DNA from: Pseudomonas cavernicola
GTDB taxonomy: Bacteria; Pseudomonadota; Gammaproteobacteria; Pseudomonadales; Pseudomonadaceae
Reading direction: 5' to 3'
DNA: 64,000 nucleotides
Assembly (NCBI RefSeq): GCF_003596405.1
Contig: NZ_QYUR01000006.1
Coordinates: 62,001 to 126,000, forward strand
The notes under the pieces were generated by a model that did no database searches, had not been told where the DNA came from, and saw only the letters and a list, made by a program, of their open reading frames with translations. Of the stretch, positions 1 to 9,147 are shown piece by piece. The stretch's first letter is position 1; every line of letters begins with the position of its first letter. Made by a program: the position numbers and the translations under genes.

Positions 1-372
1 CGAGTTGGCCCACAGGCTGCTGGAGCCGCAGTCACGGCTCTCGCACCAGTACAACAACTCGGCGCCCTGCGCCTGCAAAGCTTCACGGGCTGCGTTGAAT
101 GCCTGCCCGGAAGAGTGTTCGCGAGGTAGTTCGTAAGTCACCGAACGCAGTTGCCCTTGCGTCGGCACTTCCCGCTCGAAACGTAACTGGCCGCTAATCC
201 GGCGGATCGAGCCCAGCGGATAGATCCGTTCCTGGGCGCTGCCCTCACGAAAGTCGACAATCTGCGCGCGAGGGAAACGCGGCAGTACCTCGAGGTCATG
301 GCTACCGGGTAAGTCGGCGGCCAGCAACATGCCGCTGACCATAAACAGGCTGAGAACACCCAATAGGTACAT
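1..372 (-). CDS. DUF4892 domain-containing protein (3' part beyond window)
   Basis: This is the N-terminal 124 residues of a secreted protein that runs off the left edge. It opens with a hydrophobic signal peptide ending in a Leu-Ala-Ala-Asp region, followed by the DLPGSHDLEVLPRFPRA and IVDFREGSAQERIYPLGS stretches that I associate with the DUF4892 family of Pseudomonas. A paired Cys motif (WCESRDCGSSSLW) is also visible. The ATG at 372 is preceded by GAGGAGC at good spacing, while an in-frame ATG four codons upstream would place that ribosome site inside the gene. The function of the family is unknown. It lies just upstream of the glutathione transferase gene on the same strand and may be co-transcribed with it. 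Confidence 0.75.
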   Translation of the reverse strand, partial: MYLLGVLSLFMVSGMLLAADLPGSHDLEVLPRFPRAQIVDFREGSAQERIYPLGSIRRISGQLRFEREVPTQGQLRSVTYELPREHSSGQAFNAAREALQAQGAELLYWCESRDCGSSSLWANS

Positions 373-380
373 GCTGCTCC

Positions 381-1046
381 TCATCGAACCAGCATGGCTT
401 GGCCGGACTTCACCAGTTTTTCGGCGTCCTCTTCCATAGGTTTCGGCACCAGCAAACCGCGCTGCACCGCCGGCCGCTCGTCGATGGCTGCTAGCCAGCG
501 CTGCAGGTGCTCCAATCCCTCGACCGAAACACCGGCCCAGTCATACAACCGCACCCAGGGGAAGGTAGCGATGTCGGCAATGCTGTACTCACCGGCCAGG
601 TACTCCACTTCACTCAGGTGGGTATTGAGTACTTCGTATAGGCGGCGGGTTTCATGCTGATAGCGGTCGATCGGGCCCTGCAGCTTCTCCGGGAAATAGC
701 GGAAAAACACATTGGCCTGGCCCTGCATGGGGCCGACACCGCCCATTTGGAACATCAGCCACTGGATCACCCGTGAGCGGCCTTTGACGTCCTGCGGCAT
801 CAGTTGGCCGGTCAACTCGGCCAGGTAGATGAGGATGGCGCCAGACTCGAACACAGCGAAATTGTCATTGGCCCGATCAACGATGGCCGGAATCCGCCCG
901 TTGGGATTGATCTTCAGAAACGCCGGGGTCTTCTGCTCTTGCTTGTCGAAGCTCAGCACCTGCACCTGGTAAGGCAGGCCGAGTTCCTCAAGCGCGATGG
1001 AAATCTTGTGGCCATTGGGGGTAGCGGCGGTGTACAGGTCGATCAT
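381..1046 (-). CDS. Glutathione S-transferase, YfcG/Nu-class-like
   Basis: The 221-residue protein has a thioredoxin-fold N-terminal half that starts [20 protein letters not shown], with the family cis-proline in RIPAIVD (near residue 53) and the glutathione-binding Glu67-Ser68 in [10 protein letters not shown]. The helical C-terminal half carries the N-capping motif [10 protein letters not shown]. The start pattern, with Thr9 and Asn11 in place of a catalytic Tyr or Ser, resembles E. coli YfcG, a disulfide-bond reductase that binds two glutathione molecules. A longer open frame exists to 1100, but the ATG at 1046 has AGGAGA upstream and matches the family start. It is probably cytosolic. The physiological substrate cannot be inferred from sequence. 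Confidence 0.88.
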   Translation of the reverse strand: MIDLYTAATPNGHKISIALEELGLPYQVQVLSFDKQEQKTPAFLKINPNGRIPAIVDRANDNFAVFESGAILIYLAELTGQLMPQDVKGRSRVIQWLMFQMGGVGPMQGQANVFFRYFPEKLQGPIDRYQHETRRLYEVLNTHLSEVEYLAGEYSIADIATFPWVRLYDWAGVSVEGLEHLQRWLAAIDERPAVQRGLLVPKPMEEDAEKLVKSGQAMLVR

Positions 1047-1096
1047 GCTTCTCTCCTGTGGCGATCCGCTCAGCCTCCCCAGTTGGCCCGGGCAAG

Positions 1097-1960
1097 TCAA
1101 GGCACAGCGAAGAACCGATTGAAACAGTCTGCTACGGCCTGGGCACCCGCCTCGTCATCCAGATGCAGATGGTGCCCACCGGCCAGTTGATGCAACTCGA
1201 ACGGCAAGCCCTTGAGCATATCGGTAAAACGCGGTTGTTCCAGCAGCATGCCCCGCTCGGCCAGCACCAGGCTGACCGGGCAGCTCAACCGCTGAATGAA
1301 CGCCTGGGTGTGGGCGCGAGTCAGGCGCAGGGGCGATGGCAAGGTCAGACGGCTGTCGGTACGCCAAGTGTAGCCACCGGGCACCGGCATCAAGCCGCGC
1401 TGTGCCAACAGCTCGGCGGCTTCGCGGGTCACCGCGCCGACGCCTTTCATGCGCGCTTCCACCGCTCGCTCAAACTTCTCGTACACCGGTTTGCGTTTGC
1501 CGGCCAAGGCCATCTGCGCCTTGAGCGCTTCACCGAGTTTTTCCGGCGCGGTCTCGGCTTCGCCGGTGTAGGGGATCAGCCCGTCGATCAGGGCCAGACG
1601 CTCGACTCGCTCCGGCATCGCACCTGCCAGCAACACCGAAACAATCGCGCCCATGGAGTGACCGAGCAGTGAGAAACGCTGCCAACCGAACTGTTCAGCT
1701 ACTTGCAGCACATCGTGGGCGTAATCCCAAAGCGCATAGCTGCCTCCCGCCGGGCGGTGATCGGAATGGCCATGCCCAGCGAAGTCCAGCGCCACGATGC
1801 GCAGACCATCCAGCTTGGGCGCCAAGCGGGCGAAGCTCATGGCGTTATCCAGCCAGCCGTGCAGGGCAATCACCGGCTGACCGTCTTGCGGGCCGAACAC
1901 ATGGGCCGCCAGTTCGATATGCGGCAGGCTCAGGCGGACTTCTTCGAAAGGTATGTTCAT
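1097..1960 (-). CDS. Alpha/beta-fold hydrolase
   Basis: The 287-residue protein has an alpha/beta hydrolase fold. The oxyanion-hole motif HGWLDNA lies at residues 34-40 and the nucleophile elbow GHSMG at 100-104, so Ser102 is the predicted catalytic serine. The motif DFAGHGHSD (59-67) follows strand 4, and a late His occurs in GGHHLHLD near the C-terminus. It overlaps the upstream hydrolase gene by four bases (ATGA at 1957-1960), which implies translational coupling. The two hydrolases are of similar size but differ in sequence, so this is not a recent tandem duplication. It could be an esterase, lipase or C-C hydrolase. The substrate is unknown. Confidence 0.85.
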   Translation of the reverse strand: MNIPFEEVRLSLPHIELAAHVFGPQDGQPVIALHGWLDNAMSFARLAPKLDGLRIVALDFAGHGHSDHRPAGGSYALWDYAHDVLQVAEQFGWQRFSLLGHSMGAIVSVLLAGAMPERVERLALIDGLIPYTGEAETAPEKLGEALKAQMALAGKRKPVYEKFERAVEARMKGVGAVTREAAELLAQRGLMPVPGGYTWRTDSRLTLPSPLRLTRAHTQAFIQRLSCPVSLVLAERGMLLEQPRFTDMLKGLPFELHQLAGGHHLHLDDEAGAQAVADCFNRFFAVP

Positions 1961-2766
1961 GCAGACTCCTGCTCAGCCCTACGGCCATGCCAACGGCTGA
2001 AGAGTTGTTTCAGCAACTCGGCGGTGTCTTGCGGGCGTTCCAGGGGGAACATATGGCCGCCGGGCAACGTCAAGTATTCGCCCTGCGGCACCCGCCGAAT
2101 CAACCGGGTGTGGTGCGGCAGCACCACGCGGCTATGGCGCCCACGAATCATCGCCAACGGCACCTTGAGCTGCTGCGGCCGCCCCGGACTGGTATGCGGC
2201 ACGCTACGGTAGATGCTGATCTCGGTAGCCGGATCGAAACGCAAGCGCAGGCTCTCGCCAGTGTTGTGCAGGCCGTGCTGCACATAGGCGTCCAGGCATT
2301 CAGGATCGAAACGGCGGAACAGCGACTTGGCGGAAAAATAGCTACGCGCCTCGGCCAGGTCGGCGAACTCTTCGCGGCGACCCAGGGTGCGGCCGGCCGG
2401 AGTGATGCGGTCGATAAAACCAAAGCGTTTGGCCGCGCGAATGACCAGGCGGTCGGCCAGAGTCAGCACCGGCGAGTCGAGCATCACCACGCCACGGTAA
2501 AGCTCCGGACGCAGCAGGGCGGCGTGATAATGCAGCACCCCGCCCAGAGAATGCCCGACACCCCAGACCGGCTCAGCTTGCCCCTGTAGATGATGCAGCA
2601 ACTCGTCGACCAGGTTGCTCCAGTTGTCGTTGACCGGGAAGCGCGGATCATGGCCGTGCTGCTGCAAGTGCTGCACCTGATAAGCCGGCGCCAAAGCAGC
2701 AAATAACTTGCCGTAAGTGGCCGAGGGAAAGCCATTGGCATGGGCAAAAAACACCTGCTGCGACAT
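1957..2766 (-). CDS. Alpha/beta-fold hydrolase
   Basis: This 269-residue alpha/beta hydrolase starts MSQQVFFAHANGFPSATY, where HANGFPS is the oxyanion-hole segment of the family. The nucleophile elbow GHSLGG is at residues 71-76, so Ser73 is predicted to be catalytic, and a late GGHMFPLE supplies the histidine. The open frame extends upstream to 2826, but family members start at the FFAHANGF segment. The ribosome site before 2766 is weak (GACGG), so the start is moderately certain. It is the first gene of a two-gene operon with the following hydrolase. The substrate is unknown. Confidence 0.82.
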   Translation of the reverse strand: MSQQVFFAHANGFPSATYGKLFAALAPAYQVQHLQQHGHDPRFPVNDNWSNLVDELLHHLQGQAEPVWGVGHSLGGVLHYHAALLRPELYRGVVMLDSPVLTLADRLVIRAAKRFGFIDRITPAGRTLGRREEFADLAEARSYFSAKSLFRRFDPECLDAYVQHGLHNTGESLRLRFDPATEISIYRSVPHTSPGRPQQLKVPLAMIRGRHSRVVLPHHTRLIRRVPQGEYLTLPGGHMFPLERPQDTAELLKQLFSRWHGRRAEQESA

Positions 2767-2865
2767 ACACGCACATCCGTCAGGGAAAAACTGGCTGATT
2801 GTCCGCAACCGGCTCCCCTGCGGCAATGACCGTAACTGCCAGGAATGATGACAGTCCGGCCAAGC

Positions 2866-3519
2866 CTATGACGCGGTGAACGCACTCCGCAGCCAGGGGT
2901 TGCTCAACACGATCCCCAGGGCCACCAGCAGGAAGACCAGACCGCACAACGCATCGATGGCCGGCACCGCACGCAACAATCGGCGCTGCATGGCCGGCTG
3001 CGTCAGAATCACGCTGAGCAGGCTGAACCAGCCAAGGCCCATGCCAAACAGCATGCTTGCCACCGCCACTTTACCGGCCAGCGAGATATCTGCCGGAATC
3101 AAGCTGGACAACAGCGCCAGAAAAAACACCAATGCCTTGGGGTTCAGCAGATTGGTGGCCAGCCCTCGTAGCCAGGGCCCTAGTCGGGATGGCGCGAGCG
3201 TGCCGTCCAGGCCGCCCGACGCCCCACGCCGCAGGAAAGCGCACAAGGCGCCGTACCCTAGCCAACCGAGATAGCAGGCGCCGAGCAACTGCAGCAGGCC
3301 AAATAACAGCGGAGATCGACCAAGTAATACCGACACCCCGGCCAGCACCAGAGTGCCATGCACCAGAATGCCGCAGGCCAGGCCCAGCGCGCTGAGCAGG
3401 CCGGCGCGCCGCCCTTGATGCAACGCGGTGCGCACCACCAAAGCCACATCGGGGCCAGGGCTGACCAGGGCCACGGCGAACACAGCCGTGAGCGTCAGCA
3501 AGACGGACGTCTCCTGCAT
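2866..3519 (-). CDS. LysE family amino-acid/metabolite exporter
   Basis: The 217-residue integral membrane protein has about six hydrophobic segments and the LysE/RhtB hallmark SPGPDVALVVRTAL at residues 20-33, followed by a GLACGILVHGTLV helix. A second family motif, NLLNPKALVFFLALL, is in the middle of the protein. The ATG at 3519 has GGAGAT upstream, which excludes the longer frame to 3582. These exporters move amino acids such as lysine, homoserine or threonine, or related metabolites, out of the cytoplasm. An AraC-type regulator lies about 100 bp upstream on the same strand, a common pairing in Pseudomonas, and is the likely regulator. The cargo cannot be assigned. Confidence 0.85.
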   Translation of the reverse strand: MQETSVLLTLTAVFAVALVSPGPDVALVVRTALHQGRRAGLLSALGLACGILVHGTLVLAGVSVLLGRSPLLFGLLQLLGACYLGWLGYGALCAFLRRGASGGLDGTLAPSRLGPWLRGLATNLLNPKALVFFLALLSSLIPADISLAGKVAVASMLFGMGLGWFSLLSVILTQPAMQRRLLRAVPAIDALCGLVFLLVALGIVLSNPWLRSAFTAS

Positions 3520-3623
3520 GGGCTTATCTCCAGATGAGCAATGAATGAACGTTAGGGAAAATCTGAAAAAGTAGTGATTCATCGCTCCTGCGCAGGCGGA
3601 ATGACGATTTACTCAGCGAGTCC

Positions 3624-4439
3624 TTAGAGCTGCGCGCGCAGGCGAGCGGGCGGCAAACCATAGGTGCGGCGAAACAGACGAGTGAAATGCGCCTGATCGT
3701 AGAAGCCGAGCTGTACGGCGATATCACTTAGAGGCATGCCGCCAAGCACCAGCGGCAAGGCCCGTTCGAGACGCAGTTGAGTCAGCCATTGGTGCGGCGG
3801 CAAGCCACACTGGCGGCTGAAACGCCGCAGGGTCTGCCACGGACTCAGTTCACAGAAAGCCGCCAGTTCCTCCAGTGAGGGTGGCTGATCGAGGCGCGAC
3901 TCCAGCCACTCGCGGATCTGCCCCCAGCGCCTCGGCGCGAAACCCTGCTCGAGCTCGACGACGCGTAAAGTCGAGGCCAGCCCAAGCAAACCCGCCATGG
4001 CCTGCAACAGCAGGCTTTCCTGCGACAATCGCGAGCCAGTGCGCATGGCCCCATGCAGGTTATGCAAATCCAACTGCAAGCCAGGGTTCCGCAGGATGGC
4101 CGTGGTCAGCCGCGGCGCCCCCTGACGGCCGTCACTCAAGCTGCGGCTGGCCTGCTCCAGCCACCGCGGATCGAGCGCCAGCACCCGGATTCGATAACCT
4201 TCGCCGGGCAGACTGGCGCCATCATGGATGCTTTCCGGAGTCATCAGCAGCGTATCGCCAGCCCCCGCCAGGTGCCGCTCACCGCGATAGACGTAGCGCT
4301 GACGGCCCTGCAGCAGCAAGCCGATGTGATATTCCAGATGGAAATGTCGGGGAAATGCAAAACGGTGGTATTCGGCGTCGATAAGACGCACGCCGGGCAA
4401 CGCGCTGCTGAAGTGGTTGATCTGTTCCATGCCCAGCAC
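3624..4439 (-). CDS. AraC family transcriptional regulator
   Basis: The 271-residue protein has an N-terminal cupin-type sensing domain, with a FPRHFHLEYHIGLLLQG segment near residues 30-50, and a C-terminal double helix-turn-helix. The second DNA-binding helix region shows the AraC signature DIAVQLGFYDQAHFTRLFRRTYG near the C-terminus. I give the GTG at 4439, which has AGGTAA close upstream. The ATG three codons later (4430) is an alternative. It probably controls the adjacent LysE exporter. A long inverted repeat lies 48 bp upstream (4487-4537) and could be an operator, although it could also be a terminator for the genes on its other side. Confidence 0.85.
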   Translation of the reverse strand: MLGMEQINHFSSALPGVRLIDAEYHRFAFPRHFHLEYHIGLLLQGRQRYVYRGERHLAGAGDTLLMTPESIHDGASLPGEGYRIRVLALDPRWLEQASRSLSDGRQGAPRLTTAILRNPGLQLDLHNLHGAMRTGSRLSQESLLLQAMAGLLGLASTLRVVELEQGFAPRRWGQIREWLESRLDQPPSLEELAAFCELSPWQTLRRFSRQCGLPPHQWLTQLRLERALPLVLGGMPLSDIAVQLGFYDQAHFTRLFRRTYGLPPARLRAQL

Positions 4440-4486
4440 TTTACCTGGCAGGCGATGGGATGATCTTGTACAAAATTGCAGTAGAT

Positions 4487-4537
4487 ACCGAGTACTAACG
4501 GCCGACCATAATCAACGATCGGCCGTTAATACTCAGT
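4487..4537. repeat. Long imperfect inverted repeat (terminator or operator)
   Basis: Two 19-base arms (4487-4505 and 4519-4537) match at 17 positions around a 13-base loop, and the inner part CGGCCGTTA is perfect. A run of seven T follows the right arm on the plus strand, where no gene needs a terminator. On the minus strand it follows the thioesterase/acyl-CoA ligase pair and precedes the AraC gene, but the T-rich tract there is weaker. It may terminate the upstream pair, act as a regulator-binding site, or both. Confidence 0.5.
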
Positions 4538-4551
4538 TTTTTTATACAGTC

Positions 4552-4992
4552 TTATTGGGGTGGCAGTTGACCCAGTGGTACCACCGCCATGGTCAGCCTT
4601 GCAATGCAGCTGGGCTTGCCGTCGTCACCGCTCAGGCGGATATCCCAGACATGCGTGGTGCGGCCCAGATGTATCGCCCGTGCGACCGCCGTCACCCGGC
4701 CGCTGCGCAGTCCGCGCAGATGGTTGGCGTTCACCTCAAGCCCCACGCAGTAAAACTTCGAACTGTCGATACACAGAAAGCTGGCCATAGAGCCGAGAGT
4801 TTCCGCCAGCACCACCGAGGCGCCGCCATGCAGCAGGCCATACGGCTGATGAGTACGCTGATCGACCACCATACTGGCGCTGATGGACTCGTCATCGATT
4901 GATTCGAAGCGAATATCCAACAGCTCACCAATGGTGTTCTTCTGAAAACTATTGAGCTGCTCCAAGTCTGGAGTGCTGCGCCATAAGCTCAT
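4552..4992 (-). CDS. Hotdog-fold acyl-CoA thioesterase (YdiI/PaaI type)
   Basis: The 146-residue single hotdog domain carries the type II thioesterase signature PYGLLHGGASVVLAET at residues 50-65. Glu64 is the expected catalytic base and the HGG turn is the oxyanion site. It resembles E. coli YdiI/MenI and the Pseudomonas homologues of that protein. Known relatives hydrolyse aromatic or medium-chain acyl-CoAs. The gene lies 24 bp downstream of an acyl-CoA ligase gene on the same strand, so one protein forms and the other cleaves acyl thioesters, probably from one transcript. The menaquinone role of MenI need not apply here. Confidence 0.85.
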   Translation of the reverse strand: MSLWRSTPDLEQLNSFQKNTIGELLDIRFESIDDESISASMVVDQRTHQPYGLLHGGASVVLAETLGSMASFLCIDSSKFYCVGLEVNANHLRGLRSGRVTAVARAIHLGRTTHVWDIRLSGDDGKPSCIARLTMAVVPLGQLPPQ

Positions 4993-5016
4993 ACCGGCTC
5001 CTCATCCCAAGTCAGA

Positions 5017-6684
5017 TCAATCATGCCAAACCAGCGCCTCACGGCGCTCGGCCCACTCCTGGAAACGCCCAGCGTAGGTGCCTTCCACCACATTCCGCTT
5101 GATCTTCAGGGTCGGTGTCAGGAAGCCGTTATCGACCGCCCAGACCTCTTTGAGCAAGATCAACCCGCTCAGCCGCTCATGCTTATCGAGTGCGCCGTTC
5201 ACCTCTTCGAGCAAAGCCTTGAGACTACCTTCCAGTGCCGCACGCGAGTCGTTCGCCGCTTCCTGTCGCCCGACTTCGGAGAGCACACAGAGCGCCAGCG
5301 GCTGCGGCATGCCGTCGCCGACCACGCAGACCTGCTCGATCCGCGAATGCACCGCCAAGCGGTTCTCGATCGGCGCCGGAGCCACGTATTTGCCCTTGCT
5401 GGTTTTGAAGATCTCCTTGATCCGCCCGGTCAGGCGCAGATAGCTGTCGGCGTCTTGTTCGCCCTTATCGCCAGTGCGTAAAAAACCATCGTCGGTAATC
5501 GCTTCCGCGGTTTTTTCCGGGTCCTTGTAATAGCCCTGCATGGTCGCACCGCTGCGGACCAGCACTTCGCCCTGCTCGCTGATACGCACTTCAACACCAG
5601 GGCTGGCCTGGCCAATCCAACCGACTTTGGCGTTACCTTTGCGGCAAATATGCGAGTAGCCGCAGTTCTCGGTCATGCCATAAACCTCCAGCACCTCCAG
5701 ACCCAGACGCTGGTACCAATCGAGCAACGCCTCCGGTACCGGAGCTGCGCCACACAGGGCATAGCGCATTGCATCCAGCCCCAATCCAGCGAGCACCTTG
5801 CGCCCAATGAGCTTGCCGAGGATCGGCAGCTTGAGCAGAAAGTCGAGGCGCGCGGCCGGCATCTTGGCGTACACCCCCATCTGGAACTTGGTCCAAATTC
5901 GCGGCACCCCGAACATCAAGGTCGGGCGCGCGCGCTTCAGATCGACCAGAAAGGTCTCCAGGCTTTCAGCGAAGAATACGGTCTGCCCGCCATAGATCGA
6001 GGCCAGCTCGACAAACATGCGTTCGGCGACATGACAGAGCGGTAGGTAGGAGAGCACCCGATCCTCTTCCGACGACTCGAATAATTGCAGGCCATGGGCG
6101 GCGGCAAAGGCGAAGTTGCTGAAGTTGTGCATCACCCCTTTCGGTGCGCCAGTGGTGCCGGAGGTGTAGATGATGGTGGCGAGCTGATCGGCTGCCGGGG
6201 TTGGATTGTCACGGATCGGCGTGCAGGCCTGCAGCTCGCTCCAGTGCAGATCGAACTGCCCCTCCGGGTGCAGCGGCAAAGCCACGGTGCGGATGCCCTC
6301 GGGCACCCCCGCGGCCATCGCCGGCCAATCGTCCAGTTTGCCGACGAAGACCAGGGCCGACTCGGAATGCTCCAGCACTTGCCGCGCCGAGTCGGCGGTC
6401 AGGTTCGGGTAGAGCGGCACGGAGACGTAGCCGGCCATCCAGATCGCCAGATCGGCGATGATCCAGTGCGCACAGTTCTTCGAAACCAGCGCAATCCGGC
6501 TGCCTTGCGGCAGCTCAAGCGTGCGCAACCAGTTGGCCGCGCGACGTGCTTGATCGCCCACATCGGACCAGCTCAGTTCTTGCAGCTGACCGCCGGGGAG
6601 TGGCTGCACCAGATAGCGTTTATTTGGGTGACGGGCTTCACGCTCGTAAAGCATCTCGAGCGGCAAACGGGCAGCATTAGCCAC
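5017..6684 (-). CDS. AMP-binding acyl-CoA synthetase (fatty-acid ligase type)
   Basis: The 555-residue ANL-superfamily enzyme has the phosphate loop IIYTSGTTGAPKG at residues 171-183, the VYGMTENCGYS motif, a TGDKG adenylate-binding motif and the hinge GRIKEIFKTSKGKYVAP. The C-terminal lysine region LTPTLKIKR is present. The layout is that of FadD15/FAA1-type long-chain acyl-CoA ligases. Translation starts at GTG 6684, preceded by GGAGGAGG. It is followed by a thioesterase gene 24 bp downstream. The natural acid is unknown, but a long-chain or branched fatty acid is most likely. Confidence 0.87.
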   Translation of the reverse strand: MANAARLPLEMLYEREARHPNKRYLVQPLPGGQLQELSWSDVGDQARRAANWLRTLELPQGSRIALVSKNCAHWIIADLAIWMAGYVSVPLYPNLTADSARQVLEHSESALVFVGKLDDWPAMAAGVPEGIRTVALPLHPEGQFDLHWSELQACTPIRDNPTPAADQLATIIYTSGTTGAPKGVMHNFSNFAFAAAHGLQLFESSEEDRVLSYLPLCHVAERMFVELASIYGGQTVFFAESLETFLVDLKRARPTLMFGVPRIWTKFQMGVYAKMPAARLDFLLKLPILGKLIGRKVLAGLGLDAMRYALCGAAPVPEALLDWYQRLGLEVLEVYGMTENCGYSHICRKGNAKVGWIGQASPGVEVRISEQGEVLVRSGATMQGYYKDPEKTAEAITDDGFLRTGDKGEQDADSYLRLTGRIKEIFKTSKGKYVAPAPIENRLAVHSRIEQVCVVGDGMPQPLALCVLSEVGRQEAANDSRAALEGSLKALLEEVNGALDKHERLSGLILLKEVWAVDNGFLTPTLKIKRNVVEGTYAGRFQEWAERREALVWHD

Positions 6685-6799
6685 AGGGCCTCCTCCTTAT
6701 TCTTTTTGTGGGGAAACAACCAAGCATTTGCTTGGTCGGACTATTCCACGCACACAGACGAGGCGCAAGTAGAGAAATGTTTCGGTGTGTAGTTGGCTT

Positions 6800-7102
6800 T
6801 AAGAACCTGTTCACGATCTCGCGAGCCAAGGTCAGGGCCGCACCCGTTCTCGAAAATGCTCCCGGCATTTTTCCTACCTCCCCCATCCATGGGGTCGCCT
6901 ACGGGTAGCGGCATTCCCCACATCCATGTGGGTCACAAGGCGCAACGCAGCGAAGCGGAGTAACAGCCAAAGGCTGGCCCGCAGGGCGAGCGTAGCGAAT
7001 CAGTCGGGCGAAAAAGCGCAGTTTACAGGTAGTAAATGACCATTTTTAGCCCGATTTCAACGCCGCATGGCCAAAGTGCAGCAGATCATGAACAGGTTCT
7101 TA
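6800..7102. repeat. MITE-like dispersed repeat, copy 1 (303 bp)
   Basis: Perfect 14-base inverted repeats TAAGAACCTGTTCA / TGAACAGGTTCTTA occur at 6800-6813 and 7089-7102 and extend to 20 bases with a few mismatches (the next six inner bases differ only at the first). The interior holds a tract beginning ACAAGGCGCAACGCAG that is shared with copy 4, the dyad TTTAC-AGGTA-GTAAA (7022-7036) and the segment TTTCAACGCCGCATGG shared with other copies. No transposase is encoded. The right terminus reads directly into the sixA stop codon (7100-7102). It fills the gap between the acyl-CoA ligase and sixA. Confidence 0.8.
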
Positions 7103-7564
7103 GCCGTGCTGCGGATGCACCAGTGCCAGTAAATCCATCAGTCCGGCAGCCGGGAAGTCGCCCTCCAACTCAGCCAGACTGGCCGTGCGCATCGGTAGCG
7201 GCTCTTGGCGATGGCCGTGAATCAGCAGCCCTGCCAGATCGCCAATCAGAGGCTGATGGCTGACCAGCAACAATTCGGCCTCACCACGTTCATCCAGATA
7301 GCGCAGCACCTCACGCGGGTCGCTGTCCGGCGTCAACCAGGGCGCAATGCCGATCGCTGCGGTAAAACCCAACGCCTCACGAACCAGCTCGGCGGTCTGC
7401 TGCGCGCGCACGTAAGGGCTGGCAAGAATTGCGCTAATCGGCCGCCCCTCGAGCTGGGCGGCACTCAGCAGCACTTCCTTGCGACCGCGCTTGGTCAACG
7501 GTCGTTCGGCATCACTGCGCGCTTGCGGCTCTGCTTCACCGTGGCGTAATAACCAAAGCCTCAT
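7100..7564 (-). CDS. sixA: Phosphohistidine phosphatase SixA
   Basis: The 154-residue histidine phosphatase has the LLRHGEAE motif (Arg7-His8-Gly9), where His8 is the phospho-accepting residue. Downstream ASPYVRAQQTAE and LLVSHQPLIG supply the second arginine and second histidine of the fold. SixA removes phosphate from histidine on phosphotransfer proteins. The last codons run into a dispersed repeat, and the TAA stop lies inside the repeat's terminal sequence. It starts 22 bp downstream of a DUF4389 gene and may share its transcript. Confidence 0.88.
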   Translation of the reverse strand: MRLWLLRHGEAEPQARSDAERPLTKRGRKEVLLSAAQLEGRPISAILASPYVRAQQTAELVREALGFTAAIGIAPWLTPDSDPREVLRYLDERGEAELLLVSHQPLIGDLAGLLIHGHRQEPLPMRTASLAELEGDFPAAGLMDLLALVHPQHG

Positions 7565-7586
7565 TTATGCTCCCCGCTCATGAGTT

Positions 7587-7934
7587 TTAGAGCTTGGGCT
7601 CTTCATCGCGAGCCGGGTGGGGCGCCGCTGGCACTGCATGGGCAGCTTCACCTTGCGGGGCCTGGGCGGTCGGCCAATCGGCGAACGGCCAGGGCTTCTC
7701 ATCGCTATTGAAGGTGCCAAACCGGCCGATTTGCGCCAAATACTGGCTCAAGCTGTCGCCGAATGTCAGCAGCCCGGCATTCGGCGCGCCGTAAAACAAG
7801 CGATAACCGAGTTGCAGCAGCACCGTGCCACCGAGCAGCAGCTCAGCCACCTGCCAGACGATGCTGAACAGCAGCATCCACAGAATGCGCAGCAAAATCG
7901 ACTCGCGCTGCAACTCGTCAGTGGGTTCGCTCAT
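7587..7934 (-). CDS. DUF4389 domain-containing membrane protein
   Basis: The 115-residue protein has one or two hydrophobic segments (residues 14-45), within which LWMLLFSIVWQVAELLLGG is typical of DUF4389. This is followed by YRLFYG and an FGDSLSQYLAQI amphipathic stretch, then an Ala/Pro-rich polar tail. The ATG at 7934 has AAGGAGA at ideal spacing, so the longer frame to 8015 is rejected. The family is found in the same position between gpsA and sixA in other pseudomonads as I recall. The function is unknown. Confidence 0.8.
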   Translation of the reverse strand: MSEPTDELQRESILLRILWMLLFSIVWQVAELLLGGTVLLQLGYRLFYGAPNAGLLTFGDSLSQYLAQIGRFGTFNSDEKPWPFADWPTAQAPQGEAAHAVPAAPHPARDEEPKL

Positions 7935-8124
7935 GGGAATCTCCTTATTCGACTGGATTGGATCAGGGAGTCCGGCTAAACGCCGAAACTCCCTGAGGTG
8001 TGGAACGCCGGGCAAGTTCGAGAACCCACCCGAAAAATTTTATCGGCTACCCGAAACAGTATCCGCCATTTCCACGCAGGTGGAGCTCTGGCTCCACGGT
8101 GCATCCGGATTGTTCGCTGGGCCC

Positions 8125-9147
8125 CTAGAAACCACTGGTAGGGATAAAGTCGACATCGGTCTTCGGTTCGGCGCGCATCAGCAGTTCAATCACCTGAGTC
8201 AGCGTACGTCCCTCGAAAAGAATGGCATGCAGACCCGCGACCAGCGGCATGTAGATCTGCAGCTCTTCAGCCTTGGCCTTCAGCACCTTGAGGGTATTGA
8301 CCCCTTCGGCGACTTCACCGAGGCGCGTAACCGCTTCCTCCAGGCTCAACCCCTCGCCCAGAGCGAAGCCGACCTGATAATTGCGGCTTTTCGGTGACGA
8401 ACAGGTGACGATCAAATCACCGACCCCTGCCAGGCCCAGGAACGTCATCGGATTGGCACCCAGTTTGACGGCAAACCGAGTCATCTCCGCCAGCGCACGG
8501 GTGATCAGCATGCTCTTGGTGTTCTCGCCCATCCCCAGCGCCGCTGCCATGCCGGCAATAATTGCGTAGACGTTTTTCAGCGCACCACCCAACTCGACAC
8601 CAAACCGATCGCTGCTGGCGTAAACCCGGAAAGTGCGGCCATGCAAGGCTGCCTGCACACGTTGGCAGAGCGCATCGTCTTCACTGGCAATCACGGTTGC
8701 GGTCAACGCATGTTCGGCAATTTCTTTCGCCAGGTTAGGCCCGGACAGCACACCAATACGTGCCTGCGGGGCAATATCTTCAAGAATCTGGCTCATCAGT
8801 TTGAAGCTCTGCGCCTCAATACCCTTGGTCAGGCTCACCAACAGTTTGCCTGCCAGTTGCTCGACAAACGGCTGCAGCACATTGCGCAAAGCATTCGAGG
8901 GCAGCGCGACAAACACCATCTCACAAGCTGCCAGACTGGCAGCCAGATCGGTGACGGGTTCCACACCCGGGTGAATTTTCACGCCTTTGAGGTAACGCGG
9001 ATTCTCGCGATTGACGCGGATTGCTTCAGCCTGCTCGGAATCACGCATCCACAGCTGCACATGCTGGCCGTTCTCGGCCAAAAGATTGGCAATCGCGGTG
9101 CCGAAGCTCCCGCCACCTAGCACCGCGATGGGTTGCTGTTCAGTCAT
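8125..9147 (-). CDS. gpsA: Glycerol-3-phosphate dehydrogenase [NAD(P)+]
   Basis: The 340-residue enzyme reduces dihydroxyacetone phosphate to sn-glycerol-3-phosphate for phospholipid synthesis. The N-terminal Rossmann motif GGGSFGTA lies at residues 11-18. The segments LTKGIE and [12 protein letters not shown], and the catalytic lysine region [14 protein letters not shown], are all present. The length is normal. The ATG at 9147 matches the family start [16 protein letters not shown], although the ribosome site is weak (GGAC). It heads a likely gpsA-DUF4389-sixA group on the minus strand, with about 190 bp between gpsA and DUF4389. Confidence 0.95.
   Translation of the reverse strand: MTEQQPIAVLGGGSFGTAIANLLAENGQHVQLWMRDSEQAEAIRVNRENPRYLKGVKIHPGVEPVTDLAASLAACEMVFVALPSNALRNVLQPFVEQLAGKLLVSLTKGIEAQSFKLMSQILEDIAPQARIGVLSGPNLAKEIAEHALTATVIASEDDALCQRVQAALHGRTFRVYASSDRFGVELGGALKNVYAIIAGMAAALGMGENTKSMLITRALAEMTRFAVKLGANPMTFLGLAGVGDLIVTCSSPKSRNYQVGFALGEGLSLEEAVTRLGEVAEGVNTLKVLKAKAEELQIYMPLVAGLHAILFEGRTLTQVIELLMRAEPKTDVDFIPTSGF

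Noticed and set aside
8080..8097. GTGGAGC-N4-GCTCCAC hairpin between gpsA and the DUF4389 gene
   Set aside because: It has a seven-base stem but no T tract on either strand, so it is not a terminator, and no binding-site match was recognised.
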